64,000 nt of DNA, from contig JAGQWJ010000011.1 in NCBI GenBank assembly GCA_020437395.1, positions 1 to 64,000 of the forward strand. Direction: 5' to 3'. The stretch's first letter is position 1. Each line of letters opens with the position of its first letter. This DNA is from Ignavibacteriota bacterium (GTDB lineage: Bacteria > Bacteroidota > Ignavibacteria > Kapaibacteriales > UBA2268). Of this stretch, positions 9,458-17,832 are shown piece by piece. The position numbers and the translations under genes were made by a program. The notes beneath the pieces are model-generated. The model saw only the letters and a list, made by a program, of their open reading frames with translations, ran no database searches and was not told where the DNA came from.

Positions 9458-10861
9458 ATGATTAAATTTGGAACTGACGGTTGGAGAGGTGTAATAGCTG
9501 AGGATTTTACTTTTGCTAATTTACGTTATGTAGCTTTAGCAAGTGCAGATTATCTGAAAGAATTATCAGATGGACAATCAAACCCAAGTACTGTAATTGG
9601 CTATGATGGTAGGTTTATGTCTAGAGAATTTGCTGAAGAAACAGCAAAAGTCATGGCATCTCAAGGTATAACGGTAAACCTAAGCGACAGTATATCTTCA
9701 ACTCCACAAGTATCATTTAACACAAGACAGAAGAAAGCTGAATTGGGATTTGTAATTACGGCTTCTCATAATCCAGCTATATACAATGGATTTAAAGTAA
9801 AGAGTAGTTTTGGGGGACCTGCCACTCCCTCGCAGATAGCAAGGTTAGAAGAAATTCTCCATCAAAGAATATCCGAGGGATTTGATTTTAATTTGGAGTC
9901 CGTTGCTTACTACGAAGAAAAAGGATTGATTAAATATTTCGACGCGAAAGATACTTATATCAGGCACATAAAGAAACGCTTGGATATGGAAGCCATTCGC
10001 AAAGCAGATTTTAAAGTAATATTCGACCCTATGCACGGCGCAGGAATGCGTATGTTAGAAGGGTTAATCGATAAAGTTTTCGAACTTCATAGTGAATGGA
10101 ATCCTGGATTCGGAAACGTAGATCACCCAGAGCCAATAGAAAGCTGTTTAGTTGATTTGATAAGCACTATAAAGAGTGGCGAATTTGATTTTGGTCTAGC
10201 TACTGACGGAGACGCTGATAGATTGGGAGCTGTAGATGAAGAAGGGAACTTCGTAGATTCTCACAAAATATTTATGATTTTGCTTCGCTATCTGTATGAA
10301 AATAAAGGTAAAAGAGGCGATGTTGTAAAGACTGTATCACTTACTTCTATGGTAGATATGTATTGCGAAGACAAGGGAATAACTTTGCACGAGACTCCTG
10401 TCGGCTTTAAATATACAGCTGAGATTATGACTGAAAAGAATGTATTAGTTGGTGGTGAAGAATCTGGTGGATTAGGAACATCATTACATATACCTGAAAG
10501 AGATGGTATATTCAACGGTCTGTTACTTTTAGAAGCGATGGCAGTTACAGGTAAATCTCTGAAAGAACTATGTGATGATCTTGATGACGAATTCGGTCCT
10601 CATAGATATCATAGAATAGATAAGAAAATGACTCAAGAAGAAAAAGATACTATTCTAAACGCTGCTTACAAAATACCTAGTAAAATCGGTAGATTTGAAG
10701 TTGAAAGAGTCGATACCAAAGATGGAATTAAGTTCTACTTCAATCACGCTTGGCTATTAATAAGAGCATCTGGTACAGAGCCACTGCTTAGGTTCTACGC
10801 TGAAGCTGAATCAATGACAGTAGTTAATGAACTATTGCACGAAGCAATGGATTTGAAATAG
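9458..10861 (+). CDS. Phosphoglucomutase/phosphomannomutase family protein
   Basis: A 467-aa alpha-D-phosphohexomutase. The N-terminus KFGTDGWRGVIAEDFTFANL is typical. The phosphoserine loop is TASHNPAIYNGFK at about residues 101-113. The metal-binding loop is DGDADRLGAV at about 249, the sugar loop is GGEESGG, and the phosphate-binding loop RASGTEP is near the C-terminus. The family interconverts hexose 1- and 6-phosphates. Whether glucose, mannose or glucosamine is preferred cannot be read, though this N-terminus resembles archaeal/FCB phosphoglucomutases more than GlmM. It is the last gene of the trxA operon and is followed by a strong terminator. Confidence 0.92.
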   Translation: MIKFGTDGWRGVIAEDFTFANLRYVALASADYLKELSDGQSNPSTVIGYDGRFMSREFAEETAKVMASQGITVNLSDSISSTPQVSFNTRQKKAELGFVITASHNPAIYNGFKVKSSFGGPATPSQIARLEEILHQRISEGFDFNLESVAYYEEKGLIKYFDAKDTYIRHIKKRLDMEAIRKADFKVIFDPMHGAGMRMLEGLIDKVFELHSEWNPGFGNVDHPEPIESCLVDLISTIKSGEFDFGLATDGDADRLGAVDEEGNFVDSHKIFMILLRYLYENKGKRGDVVKTVSLTSMVDMYCEDKGITLHETPVGFKYTAEIMTEKNVLVGGEESGGLGTSLHIPERDGIFNGLLLLEAMAVTGKSLKELCDDLDDEFGPHRYHRIDKKMTQEEKDTILNAAYKIPSKIGRFEVERVDTKDGIKFYFNHAWLLIRASGTEPLLRFYAEAESMTVVNELLHEAMDLK

Positions 10862-10890
10862 AATAAAGTTAAGACAAGAATTTCAACAGA

Positions 10891-10919
10891 AAAGGCTGCC
10901 TGAGGGTAGCCTTTTTTTG
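10891..10919 (+). terminator. Rho-independent terminator after the phosphohexomutase gene
   Basis: AAAGGCTGCC, loop TGAG and GGTAGCCTTT form a 10-bp stem with one G-T pair, followed by seven T. It closes the trxA-eno operon and closely matches the glyA terminator at 549-580. Confidence 0.92.
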
Positions 10920-11035
10920 TGATTTTAAAGATGCAACAATAAAATTAAGTTACTTATTAATGAGGCTTAGATAGACTAGTATTATTTACGTTCAAATGTT
11001 GAAAACTTCCCTTTGTTTTTTACTTCTTATTTGCA

Positions 11036-11065
11036 AATTAAATTAAATTAAATTAAATTAAATTA
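11036..11065 (+). repeat. Pentanucleotide tandem repeat (AATTA)x6
   Basis: Six perfect copies of AATTA run without interruption. They end 42 bp before the ATG of the Cys-rich secreted protein. A near-consensus -7 element CAATTTTG lies at 11071-11078, just downstream. Short perfect repeats in promoters can change length by slippage. Confidence 0.9.
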
Positions 11066-11107
11066 GACCTCAATTTTGTTTTACACAAATTTTAAGAGTT
11101 ATTTATT

Positions 11108-11734
11108 ATGAAAAGATTTTCTAATATTTTGGTTGCTCTAGGAGTGACGATGCTCTTACTAACTGTCGGGATGAAAAGTGAGGCAGTGGCGCAATCTTGT
11201 TGTCCGAGTGGCTCTTACACTCAGACTTCTGTTACCTCGATAAATCCAACTAGTGGATGTACATTTACAATTAACTATTGCTATTATATTGAACCAAGTG
11301 GAGTAAGGAATATTTTTATTTGTAGTATTTCAGTCCCGACAGGTCAGCCTAACCCGCCTTGTGATTATAGTATTTTTGTTTTAGATGAAGATTTTTGGAT
11401 ATTAGTTGATACTGTTACTATTAGAGGTTTACATTCTATTAATCCCTTTGTCCCTTGTAATGAAGAGGGAGGTGGTCCATCGAATGTAATAGTTGAAACA
11501 ACGAAAGCAAAATGTCAAAGGTCATATTTAGATTATACTTCAGGAAATTATGTTATTGAAGCATGTGATGAGGAACCTGGTGAATGTCAAAATACTTATG
11601 CCGTATGTATGCTAAATGGAGAGTTTATAAAAACACATATTGCAGGTCCCACACAAACTGGAAGCGGAAGTTGTCCTAAACTAAACCCTGATTTAGACAC
11701 TAATAGCGGAGCATGTACAAGTACTTGCGATTAG
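11108..11734 (+). CDS. Cys-rich secreted protein of unknown function
   Basis: A 208-aa exported protein. The signal peptide is about residues 1-29 (hydrophobic ILVALGVTMLLLTVG, then SEAVAQ). The mature part has 14 cysteines spread from SCCPSG to ACTSTCD, so it is probably held by several disulfides outside the cytoplasm. No known domain is recognised, and it has no T9SS C-terminal domain of its own. It is followed 8 bp later by a BNR-repeat T9SS protein, so the two may be exported and act together. The upstream AATTA repeat may affect its expression. Confidence 0.82.
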   Translation: MKRFSNILVALGVTMLLLTVGMKSEAVAQSCCPSGSYTQTSVTSINPTSGCTFTINYCYYIEPSGVRNIFICSISVPTGQPNPPCDYSIFVLDEDFWILVDTVTIRGLHSINPFVPCNEEGGGPSNVIVETTKAKCQRSYLDYTSGNYVIEACDEEPGECQNTYAVCMLNGEFIKTHIAGPTQTGSGSCPKLNPDLDTNSGACTSTCD

Positions 11735-11742
11735 GAGCAACT

Positions 11743-12096
11743 ATGAAAAAATTATTTGTAATATTTATTCTAACGCAATTTTCATTATTTAGTCAGATTA
11801 ATGAAAATGAGTTTTATAATACAATAGATTTATATTTACAAGTCCATAAGATTGATAAAGGTGAATTTATATTCTATGGTAATAGAGGTGGAATAATTAG
11901 GACTTATGATTCTGGAGATAGCTATGTCCAGAATTACTCTGGGACAAATAGCAATATACTGAATCTTGAAAATCACAATGACTATGTAGTAGGTATTACG
12001 GATAATTACGAATTTATGGCTTCCCAAGATAAGGGAAGCCATTGGATTATTAGTAAGCTTACTGATAAGTATAGTTTCAATGGATGCAAGCGATAG
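11743..12096 (+). CDS. BNR-repeat T9SS protein, N-terminal segment (frameshifted gene)
   Basis: First 117 residues of a gene broken by a single-base shift; the rest continues in the next frame from about 12080. The ATG at 11743 follows an AGGAG site 8 bp after the previous gene. The signal peptide is MKKLFVIFILTQFSLFSQ. The segment holds the first Asp-box-like repeats (RTYDSGDSYVQNY, ASQDKGSHWIIS). The frame then ends in a spurious YSFNGCKR and a stop. Removing one T from the TTT at 12075-12077 would give YSSMDASDSFVV and join both parts cleanly. Confidence 0.8.
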   Translation: MKKLFVIFILTQFSLFSQINENEFYNTIDLYLQVHKIDKGEFIFYGNRGGIIRTYDSGDSYVQNYSGTNSNILNLENHNDYVVGITDNYEFMASQDKGSHWIISKLTDKYSFNGCKR

Positions 12097-14014
12097 TTTT
12101 GTTGTAATGGCATCATTGTTCGAGGATATTCTAATCTCCTCGAATGTTGGAAAAAGTTGGGATAGGATAAAAGTAGAAGGCAAATACTTTAGATATGTAT
12201 TTATAATTGAAGATAGAATATATACTATAGATAAAAATAATTCAATTGACTATACAGATGATTTCGGAAAATCGTGGACTAATATAAAAACCCCTGAAGA
12301 ATTATTTGATGGGATTTATGTTGCCCAAAGGGATGAAAATATAATAACTATACGAAATAGAAATTCATTTTTTAGGATAAACATTGATCAAACAATAACT
12401 AAATTTGATTTTAATGCGGAGTCTATACATAAATATAAAGCTAATGAAGACGGTTATACTTTTGTTAATGCAAACCCAGAAACAAGGGAAATTAGATATT
12501 ACGATTATAATATAGAGAATGAGACTGAAGAATTAGTATTTAACAAGAAAAATAATTTTTTTCATGGAACTACATTCAGAATTTATAGTATAGAAGAAGA
12601 TGAAAATTTAGTCTTTATTACATTAGAAAATAAAGCAATTATGAAGTCGATTGATTATGGTAAAACTTGGGAAGTAGTTACTTATACTCCAATCTTTGAT
12701 GGTGGAAGGTTAAAAGTTTTCGATGAAAAAAATTGGAGTATAGTAGGTTCAAGTTTAGTATTCAAATCAACTGACGGTGGCGTTACTTTCAAACCTGGGA
12801 AAGATGTACTAATTGACACGTCTGATTCAAAAAGATCAGTAGCTTCTATAAAAAGCTTTCATTATTTTACTAAAGATTCGGCCGTCTATTTAATAACTCA
12901 TGGTGACAATCACTCTAATTTAAAAGATATATATACAACAAATGATGGTGGCAATACTTTAATAGAAGGCACATTTAGCTCTTTTGGAAGTTACGCTTTT
13001 GTTGCAGATATGCAAACCCATCTTATACTTAGTAATGAGAAATTTTATGGAGCAGGCGGTATTACAACAAATGTATTTTATAAATACGATGAAGGAAAAG
13101 AATTAGATTCACTAAACTCAATAGACAGTGTTTATACTAATTTTTTCCAGACAATACATTTCAATGATAAAGTTTATATGTTTTATTCTCAAATAGAAAA
13201 TGACCAAGGTAAGTTAAGTGCTAAAATCGCTGCTTCATCAGATGGTATGAAAACTATTAAAGAAATATACTCCTTTAATGACGATAATCTAATTACCTTC
13301 TCATCTGTTAGAAAACTAAAAAGTAAAAATGGAAATATATATTTCGTAGTACAAGTTTTAAAAGACAATGCAATCACTTCCAACTATTACAGATTAGATA
13401 CAGAAACTGATATAGTATATAGTGTAGAAACTCCATTTAGTATTGTAAGTGGATACTATCTCGATGATGTATTCGTAGAAGACCAAGGATATTTTACAGC
13501 ACAGGAATTTGTAATTGAAGATAATTTAACCATTAATAAATTCGTAGAAGTTAAAGTAGAGGGAACAGAATTTGTATATGACACTCTTGGTGATAATAAC
13601 AAAAATCTTTTACCATTAAAATTTATGGATTCTGATAAAGTTATATTAATTGGTAGTCAATATCAGTATTGGAAGCAAATTGAACCAGACAGGTTAACTA
13701 GTGTAGAACAAACTGAATCAAGAACAGAAAATCTGCCTATATACCCTTTTGCACCTAGCCCTAACCCAGCAAAAGAAAAGATAAAGGTGAAATTCTATAC
13801 TGAATCTATGGAGAAAATAGATAATCTCAAGGTTCATCTAGTAAACATAGCTACAGGTACAAAGGTAGAAATAAAAGATTATGATATAAGTTTTACGAAT
13901 AATTGGAATGGCGAAATAGCATTTGATATTTCTGATTTCTCGATTGGGTCTTACCTTATTAATCTCTCAATAGATGATTACAATCGAAGTTCAAAACTCA
14001 TTATTACGAAATAA
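12080..14014 (+). CDS. BNR/Asp-box repeat protein with T9SS sorting domain, main segment (frameshifted gene)
   Basis: The 644-aa continuation of the gene that begins at 11743. It lacks its own signal peptide and ribosome site, so it is not an independent gene. Asp-box/BNR turns include SSNVGKSWDRI, TDDFGKSWTNI, SIDYGKTWEVV, STDGGVTFKP and TNDGGNTLIEG, as in sialidase or Vps10-like beta-propellers. The last ~90 residues are a T9SS type A domain: FAPSPNPAKEKIKVKFY through SYLINLSIDD to KLIITK. The full product would be a surface or secreted beta-propeller of about 760 aa. The sialidase catalytic residues are not evident, so a binding role is as likely as an enzymatic one. Confidence 0.82.
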   Translation: MDASDSFVVMASLFEDILISSNVGKSWDRIKVEGKYFRYVFIIEDRIYTIDKNNSIDYTDDFGKSWTNIKTPEELFDGIYVAQRDENIITIRNRNSFFRINIDQTITKFDFNAESIHKYKANEDGYTFVNANPETREIRYYDYNIENETEELVFNKKNNFFHGTTFRIYSIEEDENLVFITLENKAIMKSIDYGKTWEVVTYTPIFDGGRLKVFDEKNWSIVGSSLVFKSTDGGVTFKPGKDVLIDTSDSKRSVASIKSFHYFTKDSAVYLITHGDNHSNLKDIYTTNDGGNTLIEGTFSSFGSYAFVADMQTHLILSNEKFYGAGGITTNVFYKYDEGKELDSLNSIDSVYTNFFQTIHFNDKVYMFYSQIENDQGKLSAKIAASSDGMKTIKEIYSFNDDNLITFSSVRKLKSKNGNIYFVVQVLKDNAITSNYYRLDTETDIVYSVETPFSIVSGYYLDDVFVEDQGYFTAQEFVIEDNLTINKFVEVKVEGTEFVYDTLGDNNKNLLPLKFMDSDKVILIGSQYQYWKQIEPDRLTSVEQTESRTENLPIYPFAPSPNPAKEKIKVKFYTESMEKIDNLKVHLVNIATGTKVEIKDYDISFTNNWNGEIAFDISDFSIGSYLINLSIDDYNRSSKLIITK

Positions 14015-14017
14015 AAC

Positions 14018-14045
14018 AAAAAAAGCTCCCTCGGGAGCTTTTTAT
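14018..14045. terminator. Bidirectional rho-independent terminator
   Basis: AAAAAGCTCC, loop CTCG and GGAGCTTTTT, with A-runs on one side and T-runs on the other. It lies between convergent genes: the BNR protein (+, ends 14014) and hslO (-, ends 14071). It can serve both. Confidence 0.9.
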
Positions 14046-14070
14046 TTGCTATTCATATTCTTAATCAAAT

Positions 14071-14979
14071 TCAGTTACTCTTTGCTAAAGTTATTTCCTT
14101 TAACTTGTCAAAATCTTCCGTTTCTAATTTATAATGTGCATTGCAATACTGGCAAACTAGCTCATTTTCGTTGTTCTCTTCCATCTCCACAATCATTTTG
14201 TGAGGGAAAGTCACCAAACTATTTATAAACTTATCTTTCGAGCATCTGCAAAAGAAATCTACTTGTGTTGAATCAATTACTGTATATTCGAATGGTAGAA
14301 CTTCTGCAATTATTTCTTCAGGAGTTTTATCTTGCTTAAGTATCTCTGATAACCGTTTCATATTTTGTAAATTTTCAACGACAAGTGCTAAATCAGATTC
14401 CGATGCCCCAGGTAATGCTTGTATCATAATACCACCCGAATGACTTATAGTTCCATTCTCATCAAGTGCTACATCTAATATCAAAGAAGTAGGTATCTGC
14501 TCCGATTGAGTGAAGTAATAAGCTACATCGGTTGCTATATCTCCTTTTACGATTTCTATAATCCCATTAGTAGGTTCCGATTTATTATACAAGACTTTAC
14601 TAACTGTTAATAAACCCAAGCCAATAAAGTCACTATTCTTAACTTCTTCTAAGTTAATATCTTTCGATTGTATTGCATATCCTCTTACTTCACCTACTCT
14701 CAAAGCTTCAGCAAAAAGTTTAGTAATATGACCATCACTATTAGTTTCTAATACAACTCTTTCTTCCCCTTTTAAAGTTGATGCGATCAATGAGGCCGCA
14801 GATAACATCTTTGCAAGCAAAGTAGCAGGTACGAACCCAAGTTCGTGATTCTTCTGTGCTGTTTTCACAGCAACCGTATTTTTAACAGCAATTGCCCGAA
14901 TTTGCTTATCTTTAGCAAGTACTCTTATTACTCTATCTCTTAATCTTAACTCTTTTTTTATCTCTTCGTTTGATTTCAT
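14071..14979 (-). CDS. hslO: Redox-regulated chaperone Hsp33
   Basis: A 302-aa cytoplasmic holdase activated by oxidation. The N-terminal substrate domain starts IRVLAKDKQIRAIAVKNT. The C-terminal zinc centre has four cysteines in the family pattern: CxC in FFCRCSKDKF and CxxC in VCQYCNAHYK. All redox-sensing residues are present. It overlaps the acyl-CoA dehydrogenase gene upstream by 4 bp (ATGA type), so the two are translationally coupled. A terminator follows the stop. Confidence 0.96.
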   Translation of the reverse strand: MKSNEEIKKELRLRDRVIRVLAKDKQIRAIAVKNTVAVKTAQKNHELGFVPATLLAKMLSAASLIASTLKGEERVVLETNSDGHITKLFAEALRVGEVRGYAIQSKDINLEEVKNSDFIGLGLLTVSKVLYNKSEPTNGIIEIVKGDIATDVAYYFTQSEQIPTSLILDVALDENGTISHSGGIMIQALPGASESDLALVVENLQNMKRLSEILKQDKTPEEIIAEVLPFEYTVIDSTQVDFFCRCSKDKFINSLVTFPHKMIVEMEENNENELVCQYCNAHYKLETEDFDKLKEITLAKSN

Positions 14980-16139
14980 TTGAAAGCCGGTATTCCAGTA
15001 ATATGTTGACCTAAAATTAAAGTATGTATATCATGAGTACCTTCATACGTATATACCGACTCTAAATTATTTGCGTGACGCATAATCGGATATTCATTCA
15101 ATATGCCGTTGGCTCCATGCACCTCTCTAGCTATTCTACATGATTCTAGAGCCATTTTTACATTGTTTCTTTTTGCAAAAGAAATATGCTCAGGTTTGAA
15201 ATTACCAGATTCCATTAGTCTGCCAACTCTGTATGCTATTAACTGGGCTTTAGAGATTTCATCGAATATATGAACTAATTTGTCTTGTACTAATTGAAAA
15301 CCCGCTATTGGTTTATCGAATTGTATTCTAGATTTTGCATAATTAATTGACGATTCATAGACTTGCATAGCAGCACCGATTGCTCCATAAGCAATCCCAT
15401 ATCTAGCTTGTGTTAGACAGCTTAGAGGACCTTTTAGTCCATCTACATTTAGTCTATTTATCTCTGGAACTTCTACATCTTGAAAAATCAACTCAGAAGT
15501 AACAGATGCTCTAAGAGAATGTTTATTTTTCATTTCTGGTGCAGAAAAACCTTTCATTCCTTTTTCTACAAGAAATCCTGTGATTCTTCCATCTAACTTT
15601 GCCCAAACAACAGCAACATCTGCTAACGATCCATTAGTTATCCACATCTTTGCACCATTGAGCAAGTAACCACCATCAATTTTTTTAGCAGTAGTTAACA
15701 TTCCACTTGGATTTGATCCATGGTCAGGTTCAGTCAATCCGAAACATCCAATAGCTTTTCCTGAAGCTAATTTGGGCAACCATTCTTGTTTCTTTTCTTC
15801 ATTCGCATAAGTTTCAATTGGATACATTACTAATGAATTTTGAACAGAAGCAAATGAACGTACACCGGAATCGCCACGTTCCAATTCTTGCATAGCTAAA
15901 CCGTAAGTAGTGTAATTCGCACCTGCACCACCGTATTTTTCAGATGTTTTTATTCCAAACATTCCCAAGTTGCCTAATTTCTCAACTAGCTCCATAGGAA
16001 ATGTTCCTTTCATATAATGATCTTCTATTATTGGAACTATTTGCTCATCTACAAACTCCCTCACAGAGTCTCTTACCATCAATTCTTCTTCAGTATATAG
16101 TTCATCTAATCTGAAAAAATCTGTACCTTGAAAAGTCAT
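14976..16139 (-). CDS. Acyl-CoA dehydrogenase, glutaryl-CoA dehydrogenase-like
   Basis: A 387-aa FAD flavoenzyme. It shows ACAD signatures CFGLTEPDHGSNPSGM and ITNGSLADVAVVWAK. Features closest to glutaryl-CoA dehydrogenase are RSFASVQNSLVMYPI (substrate Arg region), MKNKHSLRASVTSEL, QARYGIAYGAIGAA, and the catalytic-Glu motif YTYEGTHDIHTLILG. Glutaryl-CoA dehydrogenase oxidises and decarboxylates glutaryl-CoA to crotonyl-CoA in lysine/tryptophan catabolism. No electron-transfer flavoprotein or other pathway gene is nearby. It is the first gene of a two-gene unit with hslO and diverges from nusA. Confidence 0.9.
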   Translation of the reverse strand: MTFQGTDFFRLDELYTEEELMVRDSVREFVDEQIVPIIEDHYMKGTFPMELVEKLGNLGMFGIKTSEKYGGAGANYTTYGLAMQELERGDSGVRSFASVQNSLVMYPIETYANEEKKQEWLPKLASGKAIGCFGLTEPDHGSNPSGMLTTAKKIDGGYLLNGAKMWITNGSLADVAVVWAKLDGRITGFLVEKGMKGFSAPEMKNKHSLRASVTSELIFQDVEVPEINRLNVDGLKGPLSCLTQARYGIAYGAIGAAMQVYESSINYAKSRIQFDKPIAGFQLVQDKLVHIFDEISKAQLIAYRVGRLMESGNFKPEHISFAKRNNVKMALESCRIAREVHGANGILNEYPIMRHANNLESVYTYEGTHDIHTLILGQHITGIPAFK

Positions 16140-16220
16140 ATTTTTTTATTCCTTTAATTTGAATTTTACAAATTTAATAATAAATGATTAAACGAAATTC
16201 AATATAATAATTGAATAACA

Positions 16221-16250
16221 TTGCTGATTATATATTTTTTCTTATTTTTG
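16221..16250 (+). promoter_or_regulatory. Bacteroidota-type promoter of the nusA operon
   Basis: TTG at 16221-16223, 19 bp, then TATTTTTG at 16243-16250 match the Bacteroidota primary-sigma consensus (TTTG-N19-TAnnTTTG). Transcription would start at about 16255-16258, just before a hairpin at 16262-16283. Confidence 0.65.
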
Positions 16251-16261
16251 TAAGACATCGT

Positions 16262-16283
16262 TGGGCCAAAGAGCCCATTTTTT
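16262..16283 (+). terminator. Terminator-like hairpin in the nusA leader (possible attenuator)
   Basis: TGGGC, loop CAAAGA, GCCCA, then six T: a 5-bp GC-rich stem with a T-run. It sits a few bases after the predicted transcription start and 22 bp before the nusA ATG. It has the form of an intrinsic terminator inside the leader. Confidence 0.6.
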
Positions 16284-16305
16284 ATTTATTAATGGTTATT
16301 AAAAA

Positions 16306-17781
16306 ATGGCACGAAAAAAAGCCAAACATACAATTGACAAAAAAATGATCATAGAAGCATTTGCTGATATGGCAAAATCAAAGAATATTGATAGAGATTT
16401 GCTTCAAGGTGTACTAGAAGAAACACTATCTATGATTGTTAGAAAAAAATATGGTATGGAATCAAACTTCGATATTATTGTTAATATGCAACAAGGTGAT
16501 ATCGAAATCTATATGATGCGCGATATTGTAGAAGAAGTTGAGAACCCAGAATTAGAAATCAGTTTAGAACAAGCTAACTTACACGCACCTGATGGTGAAG
16601 AGTTTGAACTTGGAGAAGAGTTTATCGAAGAAATCACACTTGATAATCTTGCTGATAATTTTGGAAGAAGACTAATCGCTTTAGCATCGCAAAACCTTAA
16701 TCAAAAAATTAGGGATATAGAGAAAGACCAAATTTATAATGAATATGTGAATAAAGTTGGCGATATTATCATCGGTGAAATTTATCAAGTTCGCCGTAAT
16801 GATATATTAGTACTACATGACAAAGTTGAAGTAAGATTGCCACGTGAAGAACAAATACATGGTGAAACATATCGTTATAAGAAGAACCAGACAATTAAAG
16901 CTGTTGTAAAAGATGTTAGACGTTCTGGTCAGGGTGGTCATCCTGACATAATAATATCAAGAGCATCTAAGGAATTTTTATCAAGATTGTTCGAAGTTGA
17001 GATTCCTGAGATATATGATGGAATTATTCAAATAAAAGCAATTGAAAGAGAAGCTGGCGAAAGATCAAAAGTAGCTGTTATGTCATTTGATGATAGAGTT
17101 GATCCAGTAGGTGCTTGTGTTGGTATGAAAGGTATTAGAATACATTCGATAGTTAGAGAATTGAATAATGAGAATATTGATCTGGTAGAATGGTCGGACA
17201 ATGATGCAGAATTTATCAAAAGAGCATTGTCTCCTGCCAAAATCAAAGAAGTTCAGTTGGATCCAGAAACAAGAACTGCAAATGTTGTAGTTCCAGATGA
17301 CCAGGTAAGTTTTGCAATTGGTAAAAGCGGGCAAAATGTTCGATTAGCTTCTAAATTGACGGGTTATAACTTGACATTGATCAAAGAAGGTGGCGAAGAT
17401 ATTGATTTAGACGAATTCAAGGTTGAGTTTGGCGATGAGTTATATGAAGAATTAGTTTCAATGAGAATAGAAACTGCAAGAGAGTTTTTAGAGACTCCTC
17501 CTGAAGAATTACTAGAAATAGAAGGAATGTCAAAGGAACTATTGTTAGAATTACGTTCGATTATACTAATAGAATTTGATGAAAGAGAATCTCAGACTAT
17601 GAAAGATAGAATCATGAATGCTGAAATTGGATATATTGATACAATTGATAATGATAATAGCAAGAGTTCTGAGACATTGATAAAAAATACGACAAATGAA
17701 GCAGAAGATAATAATGAAACTACTTCTGAAGTTTCATCGGTAGAACCAGAAGTAAAAGAAGATGAAAATACTGATAAATAA
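16306..17781 (+). CDS. nusA: Transcription termination/antitermination factor NusA
   Basis: A 491-aa RNA polymerase elongation factor. The order is an N-terminal RNAP-binding domain (about 1-130), an S1 domain (about 140-205, [15 protein letters not shown]), and KH domains containing [15 protein letters not shown] and [16 protein letters not shown]. An HhH-like helical segment ([18 protein letters not shown]) and an acidic Ser/Thr/Glu-rich tail follow. There is no rimP in front, unlike many bacteria. It begins the operon nusA-infB-rbfA-truB-ribF-rpsO-pnp. The leader carries a terminator-like hairpin that could let NusA control itself. Confidence 0.97.
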   Translation: MARKKAKHTIDKKMIIEAFADMAKSKNIDRDLLQGVLEETLSMIVRKKYGMESNFDIIVNMQQGDIEIYMMRDIVEEVENPELEISLEQANLHAPDGEEFELGEEFIEEITLDNLADNFGRRLIALASQNLNQKIRDIEKDQIYNEYVNKVGDIIIGEIYQVRRNDILVLHDKVEVRLPREEQIHGETYRYKKNQTIKAVVKDVRRSGQGGHPDIIISRASKEFLSRLFEVEIPEIYDGIIQIKAIEREAGERSKVAVMSFDDRVDPVGACVGMKGIRIHSIVRELNNENIDLVEWSDNDAEFIKRALSPAKIKEVQLDPETRTANVVVPDDQVSFAIGKSGQNVRLASKLTGYNLTLIKEGGEDIDLDEFKVEFGDELYEELVSMRIETAREFLETPPEELLEIEGMSKELLLELRSIILIEFDERESQTMKDRIMNAEIGYIDTIDNDNSKSSETLIKNTTNEAEDNNETTSEVSSVEPEVKEDENTDK

Positions 17782-17832
17782 ATCGGTTATACTCCTTTAT
17801 AAGGTAAAAATTTAATTAAAAATACGAGTTTT

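Noticed and set aside
10862-11107. Small gene or RNA in the largest gap
   Set aside because: Only a terminator, an AATTA repeat and AT-rich DNA are present; no coding or tRNA-like pattern.
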